From Flavobacterium soyangense (lineage in GTDB: Bacteria; Bacteroidota; Bacteroidia; Flavobacteriales; Flavobacteriaceae): a stretch of DNA of 45,714 bases. Shown here one piece after another: positions 17,313-26,110 of the stretch (the first letter of the stretch is position 1; each line of letters opens with the position of its first letter). The stretch is from the NCBI RefSeq assembly GCF_015277675.1, contig NZ_JADHEC010000029.1:1-45714 (forward strand), read 5' to 3'. The notes under the pieces were generated by a model. It was given only the letters and a program-made list of their open reading frames with translations. It searched no databases and was not told the origin of the DNA. The position numbers and the translations under genes are program-made.

Positions 17313-20300
17313 TTGAAAATACAGTATTTAATAAAGAACCAATCCGTGTATAAAATTTGTACATTTTTATTAGTTTTATTTTGTGGTTTTGTATCACAGG
17401 CTCAAGTAAATCAGGCAACTCAAGATACGACTAAAACTGGATTTTCCACAGGAAAAATTCAAATTAAAGACCCACAAAGCATCGTCAAGGCCTATTCCTA
17501 CGACCCTGTTACGGGTATGTATATATTGTCAAAAACCATTGGTGATTTCCCAACAAACTATCCAACTATTTTAAGTCCTAAAGAATATGAAGATTTAGTA
17601 AGAAAGGAATCGATGCGCAATTATTTTAAACAAAAATTGGATGCCATTGATGGAAAAAAAGAGGGTAGTGAGGATGCTAAAAAAGATTTGTTGCCAAGGT
17701 ATTATGTTAAATCAGGACTTTTTGAAACCATTTTTGGCAGTAATACAATTGATGTAAAACCTACAGGATCCATAGAAATGGATTTTGGTCTTCGCCATAC
17801 AAAACAAGACAATCCAGCGTTTTCTCCTAGAAACAGATCCACAACTTCTTTCGATTTTAACCAAAGAATCAGTATGAGTTTAATTGGAAAAGTGGGAACC
17901 CGATTGAATGTCAATGTTAATTATGATACCCAATCTACTTTTGCATTTCAGAATTTAATTAAGTTAGAATACACTCCTACGGAAGATGATATCATTCAAA
18001 AAATCGAAGTAGGAAATGTTAGTTTGCCTTTGAACAGTACCTTAATTAAAGGAGCGCAAAATTTATTTGGGGTAAAAACTAAATTGCAATTTGGCAAAAC
18101 ATCTATTACAGGAGTTTTCTCAGAACAAAAATCACAGACTAAAACCGTAGTTGCCGAAGGTGGCGGAACAATTCAGGACTTTGATATGTATGCGCTTGAT
18201 TATGATAGCGACAGACACTTTTTCCTTTCGCAATATTTTAGAAATAAATACGATGCAGCTTTAAAAAATTACCCCTTTATTGATAGTAGAGTTCAAATTT
18301 CAAGATTGGAGATTTGGGTAACCAACAAGCAAAATCGTGTAAATACAACTACTGGAAATAATTTAAGAAATATAATTGCGCTTCAGGATTTAGGGGAATC
18401 ACAATTAACGGGTTTGCAAGATAGTGAAGTAGTAGTGTTAGATCCATCAACTGGGATGTTTAATAAACCTGCCGATTCTCCTTCTGATAACTCAAACAAT
18501 GATTATGATCCGGGACAAATTGCTGCCGGAACTGGTTTGTTGAACAATAATATTCGGGAAATTGCCACTTCAAATTCTGGATTTAATACAACTGTCAATG
18601 AGGGAGCGGATTATTCTAAGTTAGAAAATGCCAGAAAATTAAACGCAAACGAATATACTTTTAATCCTCAATTGGGATATATTTCGTTGCAGCAACGACT
18701 CGCAAATGACGAAGTTCTTGCAGTTGCTTATCAATATACCATTGGAGAAAAAGTTTACCAAGTGGGTGAATTTGGTAATGATGGCGTAGATGCAACCGTT
18801 GTCTCAGGAACCACTCCGACTAATCAGGCTATTATAACTCAAAGTTTAGTTTTAAAAATGCTTAAAAGCAATTTGACTAATGTAAAAAATCCGGTTTGGA
18901 ATTTGATGATGAAAAATATTTATCAAATTCCGGGAGCTTATCAGTTAAAACAAGAAAATTTTAGATTTAATATTCTTTATACAGATCCCTCACCATTAAA
19001 TTATATTGCGCCTGTTACAGGAAGTTCATTTCCGGCAAATCCAACACCAGGGAATGAAGTTGCTGAAACGCCCTTATTAAAAGTATTCAATTTAGATAAG
19101 CTGAATTTTAATAATGATCCGCAAACCGGCGGTGATGGTTTCTTTGACTTTATGCAAGGATTGACGGTAGACACTCAAAATGGCCGAATAATATTTACAA
19201 CCAAAGAGCCTTTTGGTGAGTTGTTGTTTTCTAAATTATCTACTGGTGCTGGAGAAAATTATAAGGATGTTAATACTTATAACGAAAATCAAAAGAAATA
19301 TGTGTTCCGAAATATGTATGCCAATACTCAATCCGGAGCTTTGCAGGATAGTGACAAAAATAAATTCCTTTTAAGGGGGAAATACAAATCTTCAGGCGGC
19401 GAAGGAATTCCGATTGGTGCTTTCAACGTTCCAAGGGGTTCTGTTGTTGTAACAGCCGGTGGAAGAGTTTTGGTTGAAGGAATTGATTATAGTGTGAATT
19501 ACCAACTGGGAAGAGTGCAAATTCTAGACCCTTCACTTCAGGCTTCAAATACGCCAATTAGTGTTTCATTGGAAAATAATTCTGTTTTTGGACAACAAAC
19601 TAAACGTTTTTTTGGGGTTTATGTAGAGCATAATTTCACGGATAAATTTTTAGTAGGAGCCACTTTCTTAAAACTAAACGAAAAACCATTTACCCAGAAA
19701 TCAGGCTTTGGGCAGGAATCTGTGAACAACAGTATGTTTGGTTTCAATGGTAATTATTCATCAGAAATTCCATTTTTTACCCGTTTAGTAAATAAATTAC
19801 CTAATATTGATACAGATGTGCCTTCTAATCTTTCAGTGAGAGGAGAAATCGCATTTTTGAAACCTGACGACCCCAAAGGGAACAGTTTTCAGGGAGAATC
19901 AACCATATATGTAGATGATTTTGAAGGTTCTCAATCTACAATCGATATGCGATCTCCTTATGCCTGGAAATTATCGTCAACACCACTGAATGATGCCGAA
20001 AGTCTTTATAATTTTAATGCAAGTGCCAACGATTTGAGCTATGGTTTTAAAAGAGCAAAATTATCTTGGTATACGATTGATCCTGTATTTTATACTCAAA
20101 AACCGTCCGGAATTTCAAATGAGGATTTGTCTTTAAATACTACAAGAAGAATTTTTAGCGAAGAATTATACCCGCTTACCGATATTGCGCAAGGACAATC
20201 ACAGGTCATAAACACTTTGGATTTAACGTATTATCCTACCGAAAGAGGTTCTTATAGTAATAGTTTAAATTTTGCTGCAAACCCAAAAGACAATTTCGGT

Positions 20301-23300
20301 GGAATTATGCGCTCATTAAATTCGACTAATTTCGAACAAGGAAATGTGGAATATATCCAGTTTTGGGTATTAGATCCTTATGTTGGAGCTGGACAAATTC
20401 CAAAGACAAATACAGGTAAAGTTTATTTCAACTTAGGAGAAATATCAGAAGATATTTTAAAAGACGGAAGAAAACAATATGAAAACGGACTTGGTCCAGA
20501 TCAATTAAAAGTAAACCCACAACCCATTTGGGGTGATGTGCCTGCTTCGCAATCTTTGATTTATGCCTTTGATGCCAATACTGCTAATCGAACCAACCAA
20601 GATTTGGGTTTAGATGGTTTGGCTGATGCCAAAGAGGGAGCTATTTATAACAATTTTGCCTCACAACCCGATCCCGCTGCAGATGATTATTCGTATTATT
20701 TGAATGCTACAGGAGGAGTTAAGGATCGATATAGAAACTATAATGGTGTCGAGGGAAACTCAGCGGTTGATATTAATAATGCCAACAGAGCTTCTACTGC
20801 TGATCCTGATGTAGAAGATATCAACAAAGATAATACGATGAATACCATCAATGCATATTATGAGTACAGTGTTGATATGAAACCAAATATGAGTGTTGGC
20901 CAAAATTATGTTACTGATATTAGAAACACTCAGGTAACTATGGTCAACGGAACAGTTACTGATGCTAGATGGATTCAGTTTAAGATTCCTGTTTCGCAAC
21001 CTGAAAACACCATTGGAAACATATCTGATTTTAGATCGATTCGTTTTATGAGAATGTTTATGACCGGTTTCAGCAATGAAGTAACGGTTCGTTTTGGGGC
21101 TTTAGATTTAGTAAGAGGAGATTGGAGACGATATGCAAGTACGCTTGATCCAACTGATGTTAATGTAGCTGATGATAATACAAATTTGGATGTTTTAGCA
21201 GTAAATATTCAGGAAAACAACGATAGATGTCCTGTAAATTATATTGTTCCTCCAGGAGTTGAAAGAGAACAATTGTATAACAACAATACCATTATCAATC
21301 AAAACGAACAATCCTTATCTTTAAGAGTTTCAGGTAATGGTTTAGAACCGGAAGATTCAAGGGCTGTTTTTAAAAATGTTAGTGTAGATATGCGACAGTT
21401 CAAAAAATTAAAAATGTTTTTGCATGCAGAATCTTTACCTGACGAAATCGCACTTCGAGATGGTCAGATGATAGGTTTCATTCGTTTTGGAAATGACTTT
21501 ACACAGAATTTTTACCAAATCGAAATACCGTTAAAAGTTACTTTGCCTTCTTCAACAACAGGTTCTAATTGCGGTGCTTTGAGTGCAGAAACAGTTTGGC
21601 CAGCCGATAATGAAATTGATTTAAAAATGGCTTTATTAACTCAATTGAAAGTTCAGGCAATGAATATTGATCCAAATACGTTGCCAGCTGACGGAATTTA
21701 TTATCAAAATGAAGACCAACTTGATCCATCTTTGGCAGGTAAACCTAACAAATTGAGATTAGGTATTAAAGGAAATCCTAATTTTGGACTGGTTCGAAAT
21801 TTAATGTTAGGTATAAAAAGTAACGAAACGCATCAGGATATAAAAGGGGAAGTTTGGTTCGACGAACTTCGCGTTGCCGATATGGATAACAGTAGAGGTA
21901 TGGCTGCGGTGTTAAATGTCGATACTAATTTTGCTGATTTCGCCACTGTTTCTGCAACAGGAAGAAAAAGCACCATTGGTTTTGGAGGTATTGAGCAAGG
22001 ACCAAATGAAAGAAGTCGAGAAGATACACAGCAATATAACATTGTTACCAATTTTAGTTTAGGGAAGTTATTGCCTCCAAAATGGAAAATCAATTTACCG
22101 TTTAATTATGCCGTTGGAGAAGAAACTATAACTCCTGAATATGATCCGTTTAATGAAGATATCAAGTTAAAACAGCTATTAGATGGTACTATTGACCCTG
22201 CGGAAAGAGATAATATTAAAAGTAGAGCGATTGATTATACAAAAAGAAAAAGTATCAATTTTATAGGAGTAAGAAAAGAGAGAGGTCCTGAGCAAAAACA
22301 AAGGGTTTATGACGCAGAAAACTTTACTTTTTCTCAGTCCTATAACGAAGTGGAACACCATGATTTTGAAATCGAGCAATTTACAAATCAGGAATCAAAT
22401 TCTGGGGTTGATTATGCATTTAGTTTTCAGCCTAAACCAATTGAACCATTCAAGAAATCAAAATTCACTAAGAAAAGCTCCTATTGGAAAGCCTTAAGTG
22501 ACTTCAACTTTAATTATTTACCATCTAATATCAATTTCAATACAAATATAATTAGGCAATACAACCGTCAACAATTTAGACAGGTAGATGTTGCTGGAAT
22601 TGGTCTTGATCCATTGTACAGAAGAAACTATGCTTTTAATTATCAGTATGGATTTAATTATAATTTGACGAAAAACCTTAAATTAAATTATACGGCTTCC
22701 TCCAGTAATATTGTTAAAAACTATTTGAATGCTGATAATGTTCCAATAGATAATTTGTCAATTTGGGATAGTTATTTGAATGTTGGAGAAGCCAATCAAC
22801 ACATGCAGCAATTAGTTTTGAATTATGAAATACCAATTGACAAAATTCCGGTATTTAGTTTCATTAAAGCAAACTATTCTTACACAGGAGATTACAGTTG
22901 GCAAAGAGCTTCGTTAGCATTGTCTGAAATAAATATTGGAGGAAACACTTATAATTTAGGGAATACAGTACAAAATGCGATCTCACATAATTTGAATGCT
23001 ACATTAAACATGGATTTGTTTTATAAATACGTGGGACTAACGAAAAAATCACAATTGAAGGCTAAGCCAAAAGCTGCAGCTCCAAAACCAGGAGAAAAAA
23101 TTACAGATACAAATGTTTTGACTCCAAAAAACAACAATTTCCTAAATGGTTTGATTGGCGTTTTAACAAGTGTGAAAACCATACAGGCCAATTATACCAA
23201 AAATAGCGGTACAGTTTTGCCAGGATATACCCCAGGTGTTGGATTCTTTGGGACTTCAAAACCTACGATTGGATTTATTTTCGGAAGCCAAGACGATGTA

Positions 23301-24488
23301 AGATACGAAGCTGCCAAAAACGGATGGTTAACTTCTTACCCTGATTTTAACCAAAATTATACTCAGGTAAGCAATGAAATATTTAAATCAACGGTTAATA
23401 TAGATTTGCTGCCGGATTTAAAAATAGATTTATCATTAGACAGAGCTTATTCAGAGAATTTTTCGGAACAATATGATGTTACTAATGGTCAATACAATCC
23501 GCGTTCTCCTTATAGTTTTGGAACGTTTTCAATCTCGACTATTTTAATTAAAACTTCTTTTTCTAGGAGTGACCAAAACAATTCGGCAGCATTTGATGAT
23601 TTTAGAAGCAACAGGCTTCCGATTGCAAATCGATTGGCTACTGAACGTGGAATTGACATAAGTAATCCTGCTAATATAGATGCTGACGGTTTTCCAAAAG
23701 GGTTCGGAAAAAACAATCAAGCAGTATTGTTACCTTCCTTCTTAGCAGCTTACTCAGGACAAAGCGCCTCAAATGTTTCTCTGGGAATTTTCAAAAGTTT
23801 CCCAGTACCCAACTGGTCAATAAAGTATAATGGACTAATGCGTTTTGACTTTTTCAAAAAGAATTTCAAACGATTCTCTTTGCAGCAGAATTATAGGGCA
23901 TCTTATACAATTAATGCTTTCCGGTCGAATTTTGAATTTGATAAAAATCCGAATGGAGTAGATGCTAGCGGTAATTTCTATAACCATACCATTATGTCTA
24001 ATGTCAATTTAGTGGAGCAGTTTAATCCGCTTATTCGAATGGATTTTGAATTGAAAAATTCATTAAAAATTCTAACCGAAATCAAAAAAGACAGGGCTTT
24101 GTCTATGAGTTTTGATAATAATTTATTGACAGAAGTCAAAGGTATAGAATATGTGGTAGGAATGGGATACAGAATTAAAGACGTGATTTTTTCTTCGACT
24201 TTAGCTGATAGTCCTACAGGAATTATAAAAAGTGATATTCTCATAAAAGCAGATTTTTCCTATCGTAATAATCAAACTATCGTACGGTATTTAGATTATG
24301 ACAACAATCAATTAGCAGGAGGACAAAATCTTTGGTCATTGAAATTAACTGCTGATTATTCCTTTAGTAAAAACTTAACGGCGATTTTCTATTATGACCA
24401 TGCGTTTTCGAAAGCGGTAATATCAACTTCTTTTCCACTGACAAATATTCGTTCAGGGTTTACACTGCGATATAATTTCGGAAATTAA
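17313..24488 (+). CDS. sprA: Type IX secretion outer-membrane translocon / gliding motility protein SprA
   Basis: SprA (Sov in Porphyromonas) is the giant outer-membrane barrel through which type IX cargo and gliding adhesins leave the cell. The product is 2391 residues, in the size range of the family. It has a signal peptide ending near SQAQ-VN and long stretches of alternating aromatic beta-strands up to the final LRYNFGN. Family-like segments such as GKYKSSGGEGIPIGAFNVPR and VDDFEGSQSTIDMRSPYAWK are visible. A short Lys/Ala/Pro-rich stretch (~1913-1926, in SQLKAKPKAAAPKPG) lies between strands. The longest frame starts at TTG 17313, 3 bases after ruvA; GTG at 17346 would give a shorter and equally usable signal peptide. 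The other core type IX genes are not in this window; RemB is encoded 1.6 kb downstream. Confidence 0.96.
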   Translation: MKIQYLIKNQSVYKICTFLLVLFCGFVSQAQVNQATQDTTKTGFSTGKIQIKDPQSIVKAYSYDPVTGMYILSKTIGDFPTNYPTILSPKEYEDLVRKESMRNYFKQKLDAIDGKKEGSEDAKKDLLPRYYVKSGLFETIFGSNTIDVKPTGSIEMDFGLRHTKQDNPAFSPRNRSTTSFDFNQRISMSLIGKVGTRLNVNVNYDTQSTFAFQNLIKLEYTPTEDDIIQKIEVGNVSLPLNSTLIKGAQNLFGVKTKLQFGKTSITGVFSEQKSQTKTVVAEGGGTIQDFDMYALDYDSDRHFFLSQYFRNKYDAALKNYPFIDSRVQISRLEIWVTNKQNRVNTTTGNNLRNIIALQDLGESQLTGLQDSEVVVLDPSTGMFNKPADSPSDNSNNDYDPGQIAAGTGLLNNNIREIATSNSGFNTTVNEGADYSKLENARKLNANEYTFNPQLGYISLQQRLANDEVLAVAYQYTIGEKVYQVGEFGNDGVDATVVSGTTPTNQAIITQSLVLKMLKSNLTNVKNPVWNLMMKNIYQIPGAYQLKQENFRFNILYTDPSPLNYIAPVTGSSFPANPTPGNEVAETPLLKVFNLDKLNFNNDPQTGGDGFFDFMQGLTVDTQNGRIIFTTKEPFGELLFSKLSTGAGENYKDVNTYNENQKKYVFRNMYANTQSGALQDSDKNKFLLRGKYKSSGGEGIPIGAFNVPRGSVVVTAGGRVLVEGIDYSVNYQLGRVQILDPSLQASNTPISVSLENNSVFGQQTKRFFGVYVEHNFTDKFLVGATFLKLNEKPFTQKSGFGQESVNNSMFGFNGNYSSEIPFFTRLVNKLPNIDTDVPSNLSVRGEIAFLKPDDPKGNSFQGESTIYVDDFEGSQSTIDMRSPYAWKLSSTPLNDAESLYNFNASANDLSYGFKRAKLSWYTIDPVFYTQKPSGISNEDLSLNTTRRIFSEELYPLTDIAQGQSQVINTLDLTYYPTERGSYSNSLNFAANPKDNFGGIMRSLNSTNFEQGNVEYIQFWVLDPYVGAGQIPKTNTGKVYFNLGEISEDILKDGRKQYENGLGPDQLKVNPQPIWGDVPASQSLIYAFDANTANRTNQDLGLDGLADAKEGAIYNNFASQPDPAADDYSYYLNATGGVKDRYRNYNGVEGNSAVDINNANRASTADPDVEDINKDNTMNTINAYYEYSVDMKPNMSVGQNYVTDIRNTQVTMVNGTVTDARWIQFKIPVSQPENTIGNISDFRSIRFMRMFMTGFSNEVTVRFGALDLVRGDWRRYASTLDPTDVNVADDNTNLDVLAVNIQENNDRCPVNYIVPPGVEREQLYNNNTIINQNEQSLSLRVSGNGLEPEDSRAVFKNVSVDMRQFKKLKMFLHAESLPDEIALRDGQMIGFIRFGNDFTQNFYQIEIPLKVTLPSSTTGSNCGALSAETVWPADNEIDLKMALLTQLKVQAMNIDPNTLPADGIYYQNEDQLDPSLAGKPNKLRLGIKGNPNFGLVRNLMLGIKSNETHQDIKGEVWFDELRVADMDNSRGMAAVLNVDTNFADFATVSATGRKSTIGFGGIEQGPNERSREDTQQYNIVTNFSLGKLLPPKWKINLPFNYAVGEETITPEYDPFNEDIKLKQLLDGTIDPAERDNIKSRAIDYTKRKSINFIGVRKERGPEQKQRVYDAENFTFSQSYNEVEHHDFEIEQFTNQESNSGVDYAFSFQPKPIEPFKKSKFTKKSSYWKALSDFNFNYLPSNINFNTNIIRQYNRQQFRQVDVAGIGLDPLYRRNYAFNYQYGFNYNLTKNLKLNYTASSSNIVKNYLNADNVPIDNLSIWDSYLNVGEANQHMQQLVLNYEIPIDKIPVFSFIKANYSYTGDYSWQRASLALSEINIGGNTYNLGNTVQNAISHNLNATLNMDLFYKYVGLTKKSQLKAKPKAAAPKPGEKITDTNVLTPKNNNFLNGLIGVLTSVKTIQANYTKNSGTVLPGYTPGVGFFGTSKPTIGFIFGSQDDVRYEAAKNGWLTSYPDFNQNYTQVSNEIFKSTVNIDLLPDLKIDLSLDRAYSENFSEQYDVTNGQYNPRSPYSFGTFSISTILIKTSFSRSDQNNSAAFDDFRSNRLPIANRLATERGIDISNPANIDADGFPKGFGKNNQAVLLPSFLAAYSGQSASNVSLGIFKSFPVPNWSIKYNGLMRFDFFKKNFKRFSLQQNYRASYTINAFRSNFEFDKNPNGVDASGNFYNHTIMSNVNLVEQFNPLIRMDFELKNSLKILTEIKKDRALSMSFDNNLLTEVKGIEYVVGMGYRIKDVIFSSTLADSPTGIIKSDILIKADFSYRNNQTIVRYLDYDNNQLAGGQNLWSLKLTADYSFSKNLTAIFYYDHAFSKAVISTSFPLTNIRSGFTLRYNFGN

Positions 24489-24526
24489 TTTTTTAAAATC
24501 CGAACAAAACTTGAACAGAAGATTGC

Positions 24527-24534
24527 TACATTTG
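24527..24534 (+). promoter_or_regulatory. Putative -7 box of gcvH
   Basis: TACATTTG fits TAnnTTTG and would start a transcript with a leader of about 30 bases. The nearest upstream TTG (24511) is closer than the usual -33 spacing. Confidence 0.4.
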
Positions 24535-24568
24535 CCCAATAAATTTTAAATAAATAATTACAATTATT

Positions 24569-24949
24569 ATGAACGTACCAGCAAATTTAAAGTACACAAA
24601 AGATCACGAATGGGTTAACATCGAAGGAGATGTTGCAACAGTAGGAATTACTCATTTTGCCCAAAAAGAATTAGGAGATATTGTATATGTTGAAGTGGAA
24701 ACTTTAGACCAAACTCTAGAAAAAGATGAGGTTTTTGGAACTGTTGAAGCTGTAAAAACTGTTTCTGATTTGTTTCTTCCTCTCTCCGGAGAAATCATTG
24801 AGTTTAATGATGCTCTTGAAAGCAAACCAGAAAGCGTAAACTCTGATCCTTATGGAGCTGGCTGGATGATAAAAGTCAAAATTGCAAATATGGATGAAAT
24901 AGACTCCTTGCTTTCGAGTGAATCTTACAAAGAACTTATCGGTGCTTAA
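24569..24949 (+). CDS. gcvH: Glycine cleavage system H protein
   Basis: GcvH carries the lipoyl arm that shuttles the aminomethyl group between the P, T and L proteins of glycine cleavage. The 126 residues show the standard lipoyl-domain fold. Lipoylation lysine K63 lies in [12 protein letters not shown], with [11 protein letters not shown] near the C-terminus. Its partner genes (gcvP, gcvT) are not here, which is common in Bacteroidetes. The vanZ-like gene overlaps its end. Confidence 0.96.
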   Translation: MNVPANLKYTKDHEWVNIEGDVATVGITHFAQKELGDIVYVEVETLDQTLEKDEVFGTVEAVKTVSDLFLPLSGEIIEFNDALESKPESVNSDPYGAGWMIKVKIANMDEIDSLLSSESYKELIGA

Positions 24950-25328
24950 AAAAATATTTTTTTGGGCAGCTTTATTTTGGACCTTAATTATTCTATATTT
25001 ATGTCTCATAAAAGCGAGTGATATTCCGAAAATAAACGTACCAAATTTTGATAAAGCAGTTCATGCTTTTTTGCATTTTATATTTACATTATTGTGGTTC
25101 TTTTATTTTAAAAAGAAAATTGGTAGTTTGAAAATTTATGAACTTTTGATAGTTTCACTTGTGTTATCGTTTTTTTTTGGAATTGCTATCGAATTGATGC
25201 AACGGTATTTCACAACTACACGAACAGCAGATGTGTTTGATGTAATTGCAAATTTATCTGGTGCATCTATAGCCGTCATCGTAATTGTTTTGATAAACAA
25301 ACAAAGTAGGATAATTGATAAAATTTAA
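24942..25328 (+). CDS. VanZ-like small membrane protein
   Basis: From GTG 24942 this encodes 128 residues with four hydrophobic segments (~4-22, ~38-55, ~63-84, ~100-119). The conserved VanZ-like pattern is present: [19 protein letters not shown] and [14 protein letters not shown]. VanZ-family proteins in Bacteroidetes have no firmly known role; the link to teicoplanin resistance comes from enterococcal VanZ and should not be assumed here. The start overlaps the gcvH stop by 8 bases. A further GTG at 24918 would extend the overlap and add a non-hydrophobic segment, so I consider it less likely. It is probably co-expressed with gcvH. Confidence 0.85.
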   Translation: MLKKIFFWAALFWTLIILYLCLIKASDIPKINVPNFDKAVHAFLHFIFTLLWFFYFKKKIGSLKIYELLIVSLVLSFFFGIAIELMQRYFTTTRTADVFDVIANLSGASIAVIVIVLINKQSRIIDKI

Positions 25329-25351
25329 TTCGTAAATTATATAATTTTCAA

Positions 25352-26095
25352 ATGAATATCAAGCAATTTTTAGACTCGACTTATTTAAAAACGCCATCAC
25401 AAGCTGGACTTAGCGAAGCCGAAAACACTATTATAGTCAAAGAATTTATCCAGGAAGCCATTGATGAGAATTTTAAACTCATTATGATTCGTCCCAATAT
25501 GGTTTCTTTAGCCAGTAAAATGATTGCTGACGCCAATTCACCGGTTCAAATAGGAACGGTTATCGATTTTCCCGAAGGAATAGCAGGATTGGAAGCTAAA
25601 CTTGCCGAAGCAACTCAAGCCATTCAAGACGGTGCTGACGATCTCGATTTTGTGTGTAATTACGAAGCATTTAAAGAAGGAAATGTGGATTTGGTCAAAG
25701 ACGAAATCCTAAAATGTACCCAACTTGGTTTAGCCAATAACAAAGTTGTAAAATGGATTATCGAAGTGGCAGCACTCAACGAAAAGCAGATTATGCAACT
25801 TTCAGCATTAATAAAAAATAGTGTAATTACTAATTTTAAAGAAGAAAATTACGCTTCGGTTTTTGTGAAATCATCTACTGGATTTTATAAAACATTAAAT
25901 AATCTTCCGAATGGTGCCACAGTTCCCGCAATAATAATGATGCTCGAAAATGCCTCACCGCTTCCAGTAAAAGCAGCAGGTGGAGTAAGAACTTATGATG
26001 AAGCTGTCGAAATGATTCGGCTAGGAGTGAAGCGAATAGGTACTTCTGGTGCAAAAGCGATTGTTAACGGACGAAATGCCCAAGGCGAATACTAA
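25352..26095 (+). CDS. deoC: Deoxyribose-phosphate aldolase
   Basis: DeoC splits 2-deoxyribose-5-phosphate into glyceraldehyde-3-phosphate and acetaldehyde in deoxynucleoside catabolism. The 247-residue TIM-barrel protein has the Schiff-base lysine K173 in FVKSSTGF, the second conserved lysine K207 in VKAAGGVRT, and the phosphate-binding RIGTSGAKAI (228-237). No other deoxynucleoside genes are nearby. It lies 23 bases after the vanZ-like gene and 15 before remB, so all four genes from gcvH may share a transcript. Confidence 0.94.
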   Translation: MNIKQFLDSTYLKTPSQAGLSEAENTIIVKEFIQEAIDENFKLIMIRPNMVSLASKMIADANSPVQIGTVIDFPEGIAGLEAKLAEATQAIQDGADDLDFVCNYEAFKEGNVDLVKDEILKCTQLGLANNKVVKWIIEVAALNEKQIMQLSALIKNSVITNFKEENYASVFVKSSTGFYKTLNNLPNGATVPAIIMMLENASPLPVKAAGGVRTYDEAVEMIRLGVKRIGTSGAKAIVNGRNAQGEY

Positions 26096-26110
26096 ATACA
26101 AAATTACAAT

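Noticed and set aside
24942..25328. Antibiotic resistance function for the VanZ-like protein
   Set aside because: Only the broad family matches; no other resistance genes are nearby and such proteins are widespread in Bacteroidetes.
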